A DNA stretch of 54,596 nt from contig PLBE01000174.1 in NCBI GenBank assembly GCA_003134435.1, forward strand, positions 27,646 through 82,241, written 5' to 3'. A program made the position numbers and the translations under genes. The DNA is from Acidobacteriaceae bacterium (GTDB taxonomy: Bacteria > Acidobacteriota > Terriglobia > Terriglobales > Acidobacteriaceae). Positions within the stretch are counted from its first letter, which is position 1. The number at the start of each line of letters is the position of its first letter. Shown one piece after another: positions 1 through 8,335 of the stretch. The notes below the pieces were generated by a model, which was not told where the DNA came from, did no database searches, and saw only the letters and a program-made list of their open reading frames with translations.

Positions 1-654
1 AGCCCCGTCCGCGACTCCACCGACTACCGGATACTTGATTTCGTAGAGCTTGCCGGCCACGTCCTCGTGCTTGACTTCGAGGTCAGAGATGGCCGTACCG
101 CAGTCGGAGCACCAATTCACGATGTATTTGCCGCGATAGATCAGGCCGTCTTCATAAAGGCGCACGAAAACTTCTTTGACCGCATGGGAAAGGTGGTCGT
201 CCATCGTGAAGTATTCGCGGCCCCAGTCGACCGAGGCGCCGAGGCGCTTCATCTGCTCCAGGATCGCGCCCCCATATTCGCGACGCCACTCCCAGACGCG
301 TTCGATGAATTTTTCTCGACCCATGTCGCGGCGCTTCTTGCCTTCTTTGGCGAGCTGCCGCTCGACCATCATCTGAGTAGCGATGCCGGCGTGGTCCGTG
401 CCGGGCAACCACAGGGCGACATGGCCCCGCATCCGCTGCCAGCGGACGATGATATCCATCTGAGTCTGGTTCAGCATGTGCCCCATGTGGAGGCGTCCGG
501 TGACATTGGGCGGAGGGAGAAGGAGACTGAAGACAGGGCGGGAATCTCCAGGCTTGGGTGTCTCGGCGTGGAAGAGTTTTTCGTGGACCCAATACTCGGC
601 CCAGCGCGCTTCAATGGCGCCCGGTTCGTAAGCTTTCGGCAATTCGTGGGGCAT
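1..654 (-). CDS. valS: Valyl-tRNA synthetase, N-terminal part (cut by window edge)
   Basis: Class I aminoacyl-tRNA synthetase that charges tRNA-Val in the cytoplasm. The reverse strand from the ATG at 654 reads without a stop to base 1 (218 codons). It opens with [20 protein letters not shown], followed by the valine/isoleucine/leucine-type motif PPPNVTG and the HIGH signature in the form HMGHMLNQT at about residue 55. [12 protein letters not shown] and the zinc-binding-like [12 protein letters not shown] follow later. PPPNVTGxLHMGHAL is the ValS form rather than IleS or LeuS. The remaining two thirds (editing domain, KMSKS loop, anticodon-binding domain) lie outside the window. A small perfect hairpin at 685-703 lies about 30 bases upstream of the start. 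Confidence 0.95.
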   Translation of the reverse strand, partial: MPHELPKAYEPGAIEARWAEYWVHEKLFHAETPKPGDSRPVFSLLLPPPNVTGRLHMGHMLNQTQMDIIVRWQRMRGHVALWLPGTDHAGIATQMMVERQLAKEGKKRRDMGREKFIERVWEWRREYGGAILEQMKRLGASVDWGREYFTMDDHLSHAVKEVFVRLYEDGLIYRGKYIVNWCSDCGTAISDLEVKHEDVAGKLYEIKYPVVGGVADGA

Positions 655-684
655 AGATGTCCTGATTGTGTAGAGACGGCCACC

Positions 685-703
685 CTCGGCCGTTCCGGCC
701 GAG
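685..703. repeat. Perfect 8-bp hairpin upstream of valS
   Basis: CTCGGCCG and CGGCCGAG are separated by TTC. The hairpin ends about 30 bases upstream of the valS ATG, so it would lie in the valS leader. It resembles the other short GC-rich palindromes at 15044-15063 and 32200-32219 and may belong to the same dispersed set. No T-run follows. Confidence 0.6.
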
Positions 704-1389
704 CAATTCTTGGCAATTCTCTGCAGAAGAAGGAATCTTTGATCTTACAGGCGTGAGAAAAGAAGGGTCAAACGGAAGGGGGGTGTATACGGCACGAGGG
801 GATTTTGCTACACCCCCCACACCACCACGGAACTTTAGACCCAGGAAGGCCGGAGCCCGCGCGCTAGTGCGAAGAGTTGGCGAGCCCGCGCCAGCGGGTT
901 TTCGATGCCGGGCGTTGCTGAACGGTTGGGCTGTTCGGCTGTTACCGTCTGCCGTTGTGCACGGACGCAGCCAGAAACCTTTTCGAAGATGGATCGAGCG
1001 AACGCCCCTTGCACACCGCCGTCAACTTCCCGGCGTAAACCGATGCGTCCCGAAAACAAATTTGGCTGATGAACCTCAACTGGTTGCCGCACCCTGCGGC
1101 AAATGTCTGCTGAACGTGGTCAACTGCGTCAGTAACCTTGCAACTGGCCGAGAACAGCCGAGCAAGGCCGCCCCGACGCCATATTCTTTAATGTCCCTAA
1201 CCAACCGAATTTTGCGCTTCCCATCGTGGTGCAGGCGGGCATTCCAGGAAGTCCTGCTACACAGAGTGGATTCGGAGCGCTCACGTCCACAACATCTCCG
1301 CCAACCGGCTTGCTGGGAGTTGGGTTAGGTGGCGACAGCAGTCCACGCATGATCGCCTTTCAGGCTCGGTTGGAGTTCTGAGCCTGGTA

Positions 1390-1430
1390 CGCCCAGGTTC
1401 GCCTCCGTTCTCTGGACGCGAACCTGGGCG
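1390..1430. repeat. Perfect 13-bp inverted repeat in empty spacer
   Basis: CGCCCAGGTTCGC (1390-1402) and GCGAACCTGGGCG (1418-1430) are exact reverse complements with a 15-base loop. No T-run follows on either strand, so it is not a standard terminator. It could be an RNA hairpin or a small extragenic palindrome. Confidence 0.7.
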
Positions 1431-1775
1431 GAGTAAGACTCGGCTTGGTCCCGCATACGGACGGCTGTCGTGGGAAACGGGCCACCCGTCTGGAAAAATA
1501 CCCGAGGTGCGGCCCGGGATGGAAAGCTCTCGCGGAAGGGATCGCTGGTACCGGAGATGGTTGCCGCGATCCGAGAACTTTCTTCCCGCAGCAAAGTGAC
1601 GCCGCACCCCTCACTCTATTAAAACGACAGTCGGGGCTTTTTCCCTTCAGCTTTAATTGTCAGGTCGCTGGTTCGGCGCAGGCTGGGTTTAGCAGGCGAA
1701 CGTAAGACGAAGTTTTCGGCGGGAAGTGCTTGCCGGGCATCGAGGTTCAGCGAGGTTCGGAGGCTGACGGCGGGC

Positions 1776-3743
1776 TTACTTTCCAGCCAGTTTTCTGGTG
1801 ATTTCTTCGACGATGCGGGGGCGAAGGTCGGCCATGACGCTCTCCACGATGCTGGCAATGGTGGTGGCATCGGGTGCGGACGCAGACGAACACTCTGCCG
1901 ACGAACCCTCGGCGGTCGCTGCGGCTGCCATGGCTTTCAGGACCTGTCCTTCGACGGCGCCATTGCCGGATTCTGCCGCCGCAGGTCCGGACTGGTTGGC
2001 GGCGATCTCGGCTGCAGCCAGTCTCCGCTCGACCGCGGCGGCAATGGCGGAAGCTTCAGCGCTTCTTGCGGTATCGGTTTCACTGGCAGAAGTTTCGACA
2101 GACGACAAAGGCATGGTTGCGGGCATGGTTGTGGCGGGCATCACGGCGAAAGCGCGGAACATTTCGGCTTCCAGCGAAACGCCCGCTTCCTCTGGATTCA
2201 TGGCGACTGGTTCGGCTACCCAGCGTGTGGCGCCGGACGCATGTCGCGCCGCTGCGGCTGAAAGCAACTGACCCGCCTCCACCAGATTTGTGTGCGATGG
2301 AATCGTCGAGCCATCCTGCCCTGCGGCGGGCGTCAGCAAACGCAAGGCTTCGGCCAGTTCCGCATCGCTCGGCGGCGGCGCTTCCGACTCCATGGTTTCC
2401 GGTACGGGTGCTGGAGGCACAGCATCTTCGGATTGCAATCCGGCGAGGTTCGACGGCTGGAGGTTCGATTCTTCGGAAGGGGATTCCGGGCGACTCTCTG
2501 CGACTGGCTGGGACGGCGCTTCCGCCGGAGTCGTCTCGATCATATTGCTCAGAGCGACGGCGTCGGTGTTGGCCTGATCGCTGACTTGCGCCGACGGGTC
2601 GAAAGCACCCACGGCCGAAGCAAACATTGGCTCATCGTGGCTGTCGACGGGCGCGGGTGGCTGCACCAAGGCGGCGGCATTAACCTCCATTACGACCGTT
2701 GCCGACGGTTCCAGATGCTCGACCGGAATCTCGACTGCGGACTGGCCTACGACGTGGAACGCCTGAGTCTCGGCGGCGAGTGCCGGGGAGGCGACTTCGG
2801 CATCGGGACGTTCAATGATCGGTGTGATGACTGGCGCGACGGCGGATACGCTGGTCGACTCCAGGGCCGGTTCGAGGGTCGATGCGATGGATGATTCGAC
2901 GTCCGGTTCGGCGACCGATGCAACTACCGGGTTCGCCATTCTACTTTCGGGGTACGCCTCCATGGCAGCCACGGGAACTTCGGCTTCTGTAGTGGCCGCT
3001 TGCGCCGGCGGGGTTACTTTCTCATCCGCGCGAGTGGAGTCATTCAGCTGCGCGGCCAAAGCGCTGAGAGTATCCAACTCTTCGGGCGTGATGTCGCGGA
3101 GAACCTCTGGAACCGGCGCTTTCTCCTTGGGTTGCGTCTTCGCTAGCGTTGGCTCCTGGACTTGGGGCGCTTTGGCTGCGCCGTTGGCGCCGGCTTTGGC
3201 CTTCACTTTGCGGAATTCGCGGAAGTTGGGGGCAACTTCAGGTTCGGACGCTTCTTTCTTTTTCTTCGAGGAGAAACGGAGACGACTCTTCCATCCGGTA
3301 TCGGCTTCCGCCGCAGTTTCCATCTTCCGGGCGTTGGCGTCGTCGCCCTTCGCGCTAGCGGATTGCTGGAGCAGGATGCGGTCTTCGAGCCGGGTGATAG
3401 CAGTGAGCAATTCGCTGGCTTCAAAAGGCTTCACGATATGACCGTCGGCCTTGACGCGGCGGGCTTCTTCGGCCTTGAACGGTTCGAGTTTGCCAACCGT
3501 CAGGAGCACGGGCATATGGGCCGTCTCGGCCGCGTCTTTCAGCCGCTGGCAGACTTCCAGGCCGCTGTAGCCGGGCATATAGACGTCGAGCACGATCATG
3601 TCGGGGTTGATTTCGGCGATCCGCTTGAGGGCGGCGGATCCGTTATTGACCGTGACCACTTCGTACCCGGCGTCGGCCAGGATTTTTCGCCCCATGTTCT
3701 GGGCTGTCACACTGTCATCGGCAAGCAGTATTTTCCGCGCCAA
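1776..3743 (-). CDS. Response regulator receiver protein with long low-complexity tail
   Basis: Residues 1-120 are a complete CheY-like receiver domain. The acidic pair is D9-D10, the phosphoacceptor is D53 (in IVLDVYMP), the switch threonine is T82 and the conserved lysine is K105 (in HIVKPF). No DNA-binding, GGDEF, HD-GYP or kinase output domain follows. About 500 residues rich in Ala, Glu, Pro, Ser and Val come next, with a basic patch near residues 150-190 (SSKKKKEASEP). The protein ends in a short amphipathic helix (VMADLRPRIVEEITRKLAGK) that looks like the only ordered part of the tail and may be an interaction peptide. It is probably a cytoplasmic signalling protein acting by protein contact. 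The partner kinase is not in the window. Confidence 0.85.
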   Translation of the reverse strand: MARKILLADDSVTAQNMGRKILADAGYEVVTVNNGSAALKRIAEINPDMIVLDVYMPGYSGLEVCQRLKDAAETAHMPVLLTVGKLEPFKAEEARRVKADGHIVKPFEASELLTAITRLEDRILLQQSASAKGDDANARKMETAAEADTGWKSRLRFSSKKKKEASEPEVAPNFREFRKVKAKAGANGAAKAPQVQEPTLAKTQPKEKAPVPEVLRDITPEELDTLSALAAQLNDSTRADEKVTPPAQAATTEAEVPVAAMEAYPESRMANPVVASVAEPDVESSIASTLEPALESTSVSAVAPVITPIIERPDAEVASPALAAETQAFHVVGQSAVEIPVEHLEPSATVVMEVNAAALVQPPAPVDSHDEPMFASAVGAFDPSAQVSDQANTDAVALSNMIETTPAEAPSQPVAESRPESPSEESNLQPSNLAGLQSEDAVPPAPVPETMESEAPPPSDAELAEALRLLTPAAGQDGSTIPSHTNLVEAGQLLSAAAARHASGATRWVAEPVAMNPEEAGVSLEAEMFRAFAVMPATTMPATMPLSSVETSASETDTARSAEASAIAAAVERRLAAAEIAANQSGPAAAESGNGAVEGQVLKAMAAAATAEGSSAECSSASAPDATTIASIVESVMADLRPRIVEEITRKLAGK

Positions 3744-3942
3744 GCGCCATCCTCTGATTCAAAAAGGAGAGATAACGCGAAACTACCTTGTCCCTAAAGC
3801 GAAGTCAACGATTCCCGCACGGGTAACAGGTTACGACTGTTCCTAGCCTGTTGAGTGTGGGATCGCTGGGGCTCGCCGCCCGGGGCCGGGCAGTTTGGCG
3901 GCCGGGCGGGGACGACCGGCTCTCCATTTGCAACTTGCGATG

Positions 3943-5364
3943 CTAGAACGGGTTCAGCTTGCCCAAGCCTTTTTTCTTCTTTTTCTTACTGGAAGAAATG
4001 TCGGCCATTTCCTCGTTGCTGGCGTTGGAAGCGACCGAACTCGAGGCGCCACCCTGGTCGATTTGATTGCTTTGCTGGAGTGCAGGCAGGGCGTTGGGAT
4101 CGGCGGCCTCAACATTCGGCTTCAGTTCGTTCGGATCGGCGGCGGCCGCGTTGGTTTTCAACTCGAGTCCGGCGGCCGGCGAACCCGTGGCCGCCTGCTC
4201 CGGTGTCGTATTCGCTGCTGGAGTGGGCGCGTCGGAGCGCGGCGCCTCCTGGTTCGGAGCTACCGCGCCGGGAGTCGTGGTTTCCACACTCACCTTGTTG
4301 TCGCCGCCGCCCATTCCAGCCGCAGTCGCGACTCTCCGCACGACTTCATTAGGATTGATCGGGACCGGATCCACCATGGTCGGGTCGCCTACGTGCGATG
4401 CTTTGGCCACGTCGGGATGCTTTTCGAAGTTTCCCAGCATGGTAGACATGACGCCGGCTTGTTGACGGCTGGCCACTTCTTTCTTGTTCTGTTCGAGGGC
4501 GGCACGGGTGGGCCGGGGAACGGGCAGATGCAGCGCTTCGAGTCGTGCCTTGGCGTCGAGGGCGCGATCCATCGCAGGATAGCGCTTGATGATGCGCTCG
4601 TAGGCTTCGGCTGCTTCTTTGGTGAGGCCCTCGATCATCTTGCCTTTGGCCACTTCGTTGAGGCGCGGATTCTTGCGCATAATCTCGATCTCGCCTTCGT
4701 ACGATTGGCCGAGCAGATAGAGGGCCTGGTCGGCGCCGCTGTAGAGCGGATACCGGTCAACCAGCGTTTTCAGGCGGGCAATGGCGGCGGGATAGGCCAT
4801 GCGCAGAAAATAAAAACGGCCGATGCCGAATTCGCGTTGCGCCAGCACTTCCTGCACTTCACGCAGACGCTGTTTCGCCTCCGGCACCATCTTGCTGTCT
4901 GGATACTGTAACAGCAGCGAGCGGTATTCCTCTTCGGCGCGCATGGCGTGGGTATAGTCGCGATCGGCTTTTTCCATTTCCTGATAGTGAATGTTCGCGA
5001 CCTTGAGCTGAGCCTCGGCGGCCTCCTGCGTCATGTTCGGGAAGAACGTAATGAAATCCTTGTATTCGATTTCGGCTTGCTGCATGGCGGTGGAACCGCC
5101 CTCGGCGTACCACGAATCGGCCACGGCGAGTTTGGCGCGAGCGATAAACTCGGAATCCGGATAGGTGTTGATCAGGGTCTGCAAGGTCATGCGGGCCACG
5201 TCGAAGCGGTTATGCTTCATGGCGTCCATGGCGCGGTCAAAGAGAACTTTATCGGGCTGTTTGGACCCGACATTGGCCAGTGGATTGACCGACTTTTTGT
5301 TGGTGCAGGCCACCGTGAATGCGAGCAGCAGGGCGAGACAGACGACGATAGAATTCCGACGCAT
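3943..5364 (-). CDS. bamD: BamD-like outer membrane assembly lipoprotein
   Basis: Periplasmic lipoprotein of the BAM complex, which inserts beta-barrel proteins into the outer membrane. A lipoprotein signal precedes the lipobox (AFTVAC). TPR/Sel1-type repeats follow, with the BamD pattern LINTYPDSEFIARAKL and YRSLLLQYPDSKMVPEAKQR. The start chosen is the ATG at 5364, which has GAGG seven bases upstream; a TTG at 5388 has no such site. At 473 residues it is nearly twice the length of proteobacterial BamD. The extra C-terminal 200 residues are Ala/Pro/Asn-rich, with repeats of the type ADPNELKPNVEAADPNALPA, and end in a lysine run then GLGKLNPF. BamA is encoded separately at 37030-39888. Other tetratricopeptide lipoproteins such as CpoB-like proteins are less likely. 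Confidence 0.85.
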   Translation of the reverse strand: MRRNSIVVCLALLLAFTVACTNKKSVNPLANVGSKQPDKVLFDRAMDAMKHNRFDVARMTLQTLINTYPDSEFIARAKLAVADSWYAEGGSTAMQQAEIEYKDFITFFPNMTQEAAEAQLKVANIHYQEMEKADRDYTHAMRAEEEYRSLLLQYPDSKMVPEAKQRLREVQEVLAQREFGIGRFYFLRMAYPAAIARLKTLVDRYPLYSGADQALYLLGQSYEGEIEIMRKNPRLNEVAKGKMIEGLTKEAAEAYERIIKRYPAMDRALDAKARLEALHLPVPRPTRAALEQNKKEVASRQQAGVMSTMLGNFEKHPDVAKASHVGDPTMVDPVPINPNEVVRRVATAAGMGGGDNKVSVETTTPGAVAPNQEAPRSDAPTPAANTTPEQAATGSPAAGLELKTNAAAADPNELKPNVEAADPNALPALQQSNQIDQGGASSSVASNASNEEMADISSSKKKKKKGLGKLNPF

Positions 5365-5388
5365 AAAGGACCTCAAAGAAACTGGCAA

Positions 5389-5485
5389 AACAATCTGGTA
5401 ACTTTGTAATCGGGCAATCTGAAACCGGCGCTGGTCCCAGCAAATTCCAGAATTACCAATCTACGCAATTACAAAACTCTTTTCC
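5389..5485. repeat. Inverted pair of degenerate 8-bp tandem arrays
   Basis: The left array reads CAATCTGG/TAACTTTG/TAATCGGG/CAATCTGA and the right array AGAATTAC/CAATCTAC/GCAATTAC. The right array is an imperfect reverse complement of the left, so transcripts could fold into a long irregular hairpin. It fills the gap between rpe and the bamD-like gene. It belongs to the same architectural class as 31096-31164, 36917-37026, 42968-43060 and 44571-44690. Confidence 0.55.
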
Positions 5486-6160
5486 CTACACGCGCTGCAA
5501 ACTGGCGCTGCGGGCCGCTTCCAGCAACAACTGGGCATTTGCTTTGGCATCGCCTTTGCCGAAAACGGCGCTGCCCGCGACGAGAATCTCGGCTCCGGCA
5601 CGGACCACGTCGACTACGGTGTCGACGGCCACGCCGCCATCTACTTCGATGCGGTAATGGTATCCCCGGGCAGCGCGGATTTCAGCGAGCTTCCTCATTT
5701 TGTGCAAGGTTCCCGGAATGAACTTCTGCCCGCCAAAACCTGGATTCACGCTCATGACCAGTACATGATCGACAATATCGAGCACTTCGAAGAGGGTGTC
5801 GACGGGGGTGGCCGGATTAATCACCACTCCGGCCCGGCAATTGTGCTCCTTAATAAGGTTGAGGGTCCGGTTCAGATGCCGGCACACCTCCTGATGGACG
5901 GAAATCCAATCGGCTCCCGCTTCCGCAAATTCGGAGATGAAGGGGTCGGGGTTCTCGATCATCAGATGACAATCGAGGGGGAGGCGAGTTGCCTGACGCA
6001 GTGATTTGACAACCGGGGGGCCGAGGGTCAGATTGGGCACAAAATGGCCGTCCATGACGTCGACATGTATGACGGTGGCACCGCCGGCGGTAGCCCGCTC
6101 CACCTGATCGGCGAGGTGAGCGAAATCCGACGCAAGTATCGAGGGTGCGAGTTCGATCAA
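5486..6160 (-). CDS. rpe: Ribulose-phosphate 3-epimerase
   Basis: Interconverts D-ribulose 5-phosphate and D-xylulose 5-phosphate in the pentose phosphate pathway. It is a TIM-barrel enzyme with the family signatures in order: APSILASDF, HVDVMDGHFVPNLTLGPP, CHLMIENP, VMSVNPGFGGQKF and EVDGGV. The metal-binding Asp and His residues of HVDVMDGHF and the catalytic Asp of EVDGGV are present. I prefer the TTG at 6160 (AGGA eight bases upstream), which gives 224 residues and the normal family length. A longer frame to 6247 adds an unconserved basic tail. It is followed by the bamD-like gene in the same direction. Confidence 0.95.
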   Translation of the reverse strand: MIELAPSILASDFAHLADQVERATAGGATVIHVDVMDGHFVPNLTLGPPVVKSLRQATRLPLDCHLMIENPDPFISEFAEAGADWISVHQEVCRHLNRTLNLIKEHNCRAGVVINPATPVDTLFEVLDIVDHVLVMSVNPGFGGQKFIPGTLHKMRKLAEIRAARGYHYRIEVDGGVAVDTVVDVVRAGAEILVAGSAVFGKGDAKANAQLLLEAARSASLQRV

Positions 6161-6372
6161 AACTTCGGTCCTGGGTCTAGGGTCTTGCCATCTCGCGGAA
6201 CGGTTCCTCGCGTGGGATGAGGGCTGCGCTGTTAAGGACTGCCGCAAATCTCACAAAATCACGCACCCCTGAAGGGATGGAACAGCCAACTTAATCTTTC
6301 CGCAGGATGCCAGCAGAAGCTGTGGAAATTCTAGCACGGCTGGGGGCGATCCTCCCGGAAATGGCTGGCGGC

Positions 6373-8190
6373 TTATTTTGACTGGGGTTGGGACTGGCTG
6401 ACGCGCAGTGTCAGTGAAGCCTGGGCCTTCTGTTGCCCCACCCATTCATGAATACGAGTGCTCAGCACGTCCATGGGCAGGGCTCCGCCGGAGAGCACCT
6501 CATCGTGAAAGCTTCGCAGGTCAAATTTGTCGCCGAGCTGGTCTTTGGCGTATTGGCGGAGCTTGAGAATTTCGAGCTGTCCGATTTTGTAGCCGAGAGC
6601 CTGAGCGGGCCATGCCATGTAACGGTCGGTCTCGCTCTGGACAGTGACTTCATCGATGGTGGAGTGGTCGTGGAAATAGTCGACGACCTGCTGGCGGGTC
6701 CAGTGTTTGAAGTGGAAGCCGGTATCGACGACAAGGCGAATGGCACGCAACATGTCATCCTGCAGGTGGCCGTAGTAGCTGTAGGGGTCCTGGTAAAAGC
6801 CGACTTCCTTGCCCAACCTCTCCGAGTAAAGGGCCCAACCTTCGGTGTAGGCGGTATATCCGCCGTGCTGGCGGAACAGGGGTAGCTCGGGCAATTCCTG
6901 GGCAATCGAGATCTGCATGTGGTGTCCGGGAACACCTTCGTGATACGCGGTGGTTTCGATGTCGAGCACGGTGCGCTTGGCGAAGTCGCCCGTATTGACC
7001 ATGACGTGGCCGGGGCGGGAGCCGTCGGGAGTGCCGTTCATGTAAGAGGCGTCGGCTGCTTCTTTCTCGCGGAACGCTTCGACGGGTATCACTTCGAGCT
7101 TCGATTTGGGGAGCCGTCCAAAGAGCTGCGGCAAGCGGGCGTACATCTGATCTTCGTATTTGCGATACAGGTCGAGAATTTCCTCCCGCGAGTGGGGGTG
7201 CAGCTTCGGGTTGGCATCGACGGCGGCCTTGAAAGTCTTGATGTCTTTGAAGCCCAGTTGATTCACGAGTTCGATCATGCGGGCTTCGATCTCCTGCACC
7301 TGCTGCAAGCCCAGCCGATGAATCTCTTCCGGCGAGAGATTGGTGGTCGTGCTCTCCTTGACGCGGAAGGAATACCACGCGTCGCCATCGGGCAGCGACC
7401 AGGCTCCGGGCTCGACTCTGCCCTTGGGTGCGTACTGGTCGCGAACGAAGGCGGTGAATCTGTCGTAGGCGGGAATGACGGAGTCGTTGATGGCCGCCAG
7501 GCCCGCGGCGCGCAGGCGCTTGCGATCGGCCTCGGGGACGCCGTCGGGGAACTTCTCAAAAGGATGAGCGAATGGGCTTTGATCGGGAGGCGTGGCGGCG
7601 ATCCCGCGGGCTTGGCTCACGACCTTTTCCAGCAGAATTCGAGGCGGAATGCGCCCCTCGGCGAGGCCTTTGCGCATCTGCACGATGGTCTGATCAAACA
7701 ACCGGGGCAGAAGTTTGAGTCGCGTGATGTAGTCTTCGTAATCCTTCACCGAGGCGAAAGAAAGATAACTGGCCATCTGCGGGGCATCGATCTGAATCCC
7801 GCTGAACTGGTTGACCGGCATTTGCTCGGGTTTGAAGCGAGCGCCTTCGAGGCTCATTTTCAGGTCACGAACCATGAGCTGCTGGTTGAGCGCTTCCTGC
7901 TCGGGAAAGCCGGTGGTATCGATGGCCTCGAAGCGGTCGAGGAAACGGCGGGTCTGAAGCAGATCGTCGTCGATGGCTTGCTGAGAGAAGTCGTCGATCT
8001 GATCGTTGTAGCGCTTGTCGCCGAGGATGGAAGCATAGATGGGATTGGTGCGCATGGTGTATTCCCAGCGCTCGTGGAGCAGGTCGTTCAGGGCCTGGCG
8101 CCGGACTTCGAGATCGGCAGGCGGATTGGCGGCGCAGAGGGCTGCGGGAAACAGCAGAGCAAGGGACAGCAGGCAGATCAGGATTCGCAT
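6373..8190 (-). CDS. Secreted DUF885 family protein (HExxxGHH zinc-peptidase-like)
   Basis: A 605-residue exported protein. The ATG at 8190 has GGAG five bases upstream and starts a clear signal peptide (ILICLLSLALLFPAALCAAN). The DUF885 hallmark YHEGVPGHHMQ lies at about residue 417. This HExxxGHH pattern resembles the zinc site of metallopeptidases and suggests a periplasmic hydrolase, although most family members are uncharacterised. The C-terminal QALGYKIGQLEILKLR is also typical of the family. A longer frame to 8385 would run over the promoter region and lacks a signal peptide at its N-terminus. Substrate unknown. Confidence 0.88.
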   Translation of the reverse strand: MRILICLLSLALLFPAALCAANPPADLEVRRQALNDLLHERWEYTMRTNPIYASILGDKRYNDQIDDFSQQAIDDDLLQTRRFLDRFEAIDTTGFPEQEALNQQLMVRDLKMSLEGARFKPEQMPVNQFSGIQIDAPQMASYLSFASVKDYEDYITRLKLLPRLFDQTIVQMRKGLAEGRIPPRILLEKVVSQARGIAATPPDQSPFAHPFEKFPDGVPEADRKRLRAAGLAAINDSVIPAYDRFTAFVRDQYAPKGRVEPGAWSLPDGDAWYSFRVKESTTTNLSPEEIHRLGLQQVQEIEARMIELVNQLGFKDIKTFKAAVDANPKLHPHSREEILDLYRKYEDQMYARLPQLFGRLPKSKLEVIPVEAFREKEAADASYMNGTPDGSRPGHVMVNTGDFAKRTVLDIETTAYHEGVPGHHMQISIAQELPELPLFRQHGGYTAYTEGWALYSERLGKEVGFYQDPYSYYGHLQDDMLRAIRLVVDTGFHFKHWTRQQVVDYFHDHSTIDEVTVQSETDRYMAWPAQALGYKIGQLEILKLRQYAKDQLGDKFDLRSFHDEVLSGGALPMDVLSTRIHEWVGQQKAQASLTLRVSQSQPQSK

Positions 8191-8335
8191 CGGCACTCCG
8201 GTTGATGTTGTAAGGAAGCCTTCCCCACGAAGGTCTTCGATTATTGCTCTGGCTGTTAGACGAATACGCAGACGAATGGTAATCGGTTCCCCGGAACCCA
8301 TTTGCCCGCACCCGGCCCCACGCCGGGATCCAACT

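Larger units (their letters stand above)
655..1775. other. 1.1-kb spacer with no convincing gene
   Basis: Every frame here is short, and none carries a recognisable domain, signal peptide or good ribosome binding site. The overlapping minus-strand frames near 1281-1614 look like noise. Two perfect inverted repeats stand out (685-703 and 1390-1430). The stretch could be a decayed gene or a long leader. I cannot support either. Confidence 0.6.

Noticed and set aside
1281-1614. Three overlapping minus-strand frames in the 655-1775 spacer
   Set aside because: Their residue composition looks random, ribosome sites are absent, and no frame is better than the others.
6919-8205. Long plus-strand reading frame antisense to the DUF885 gene
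   Set aside because: It is a GC-rich shadow: no start site, no domain, and the opposite strand has a clear signal peptide and HExxxGHH motif. The same applies to the long antisense frames at 10960-12183, 15027-16733 and 38986-40020.
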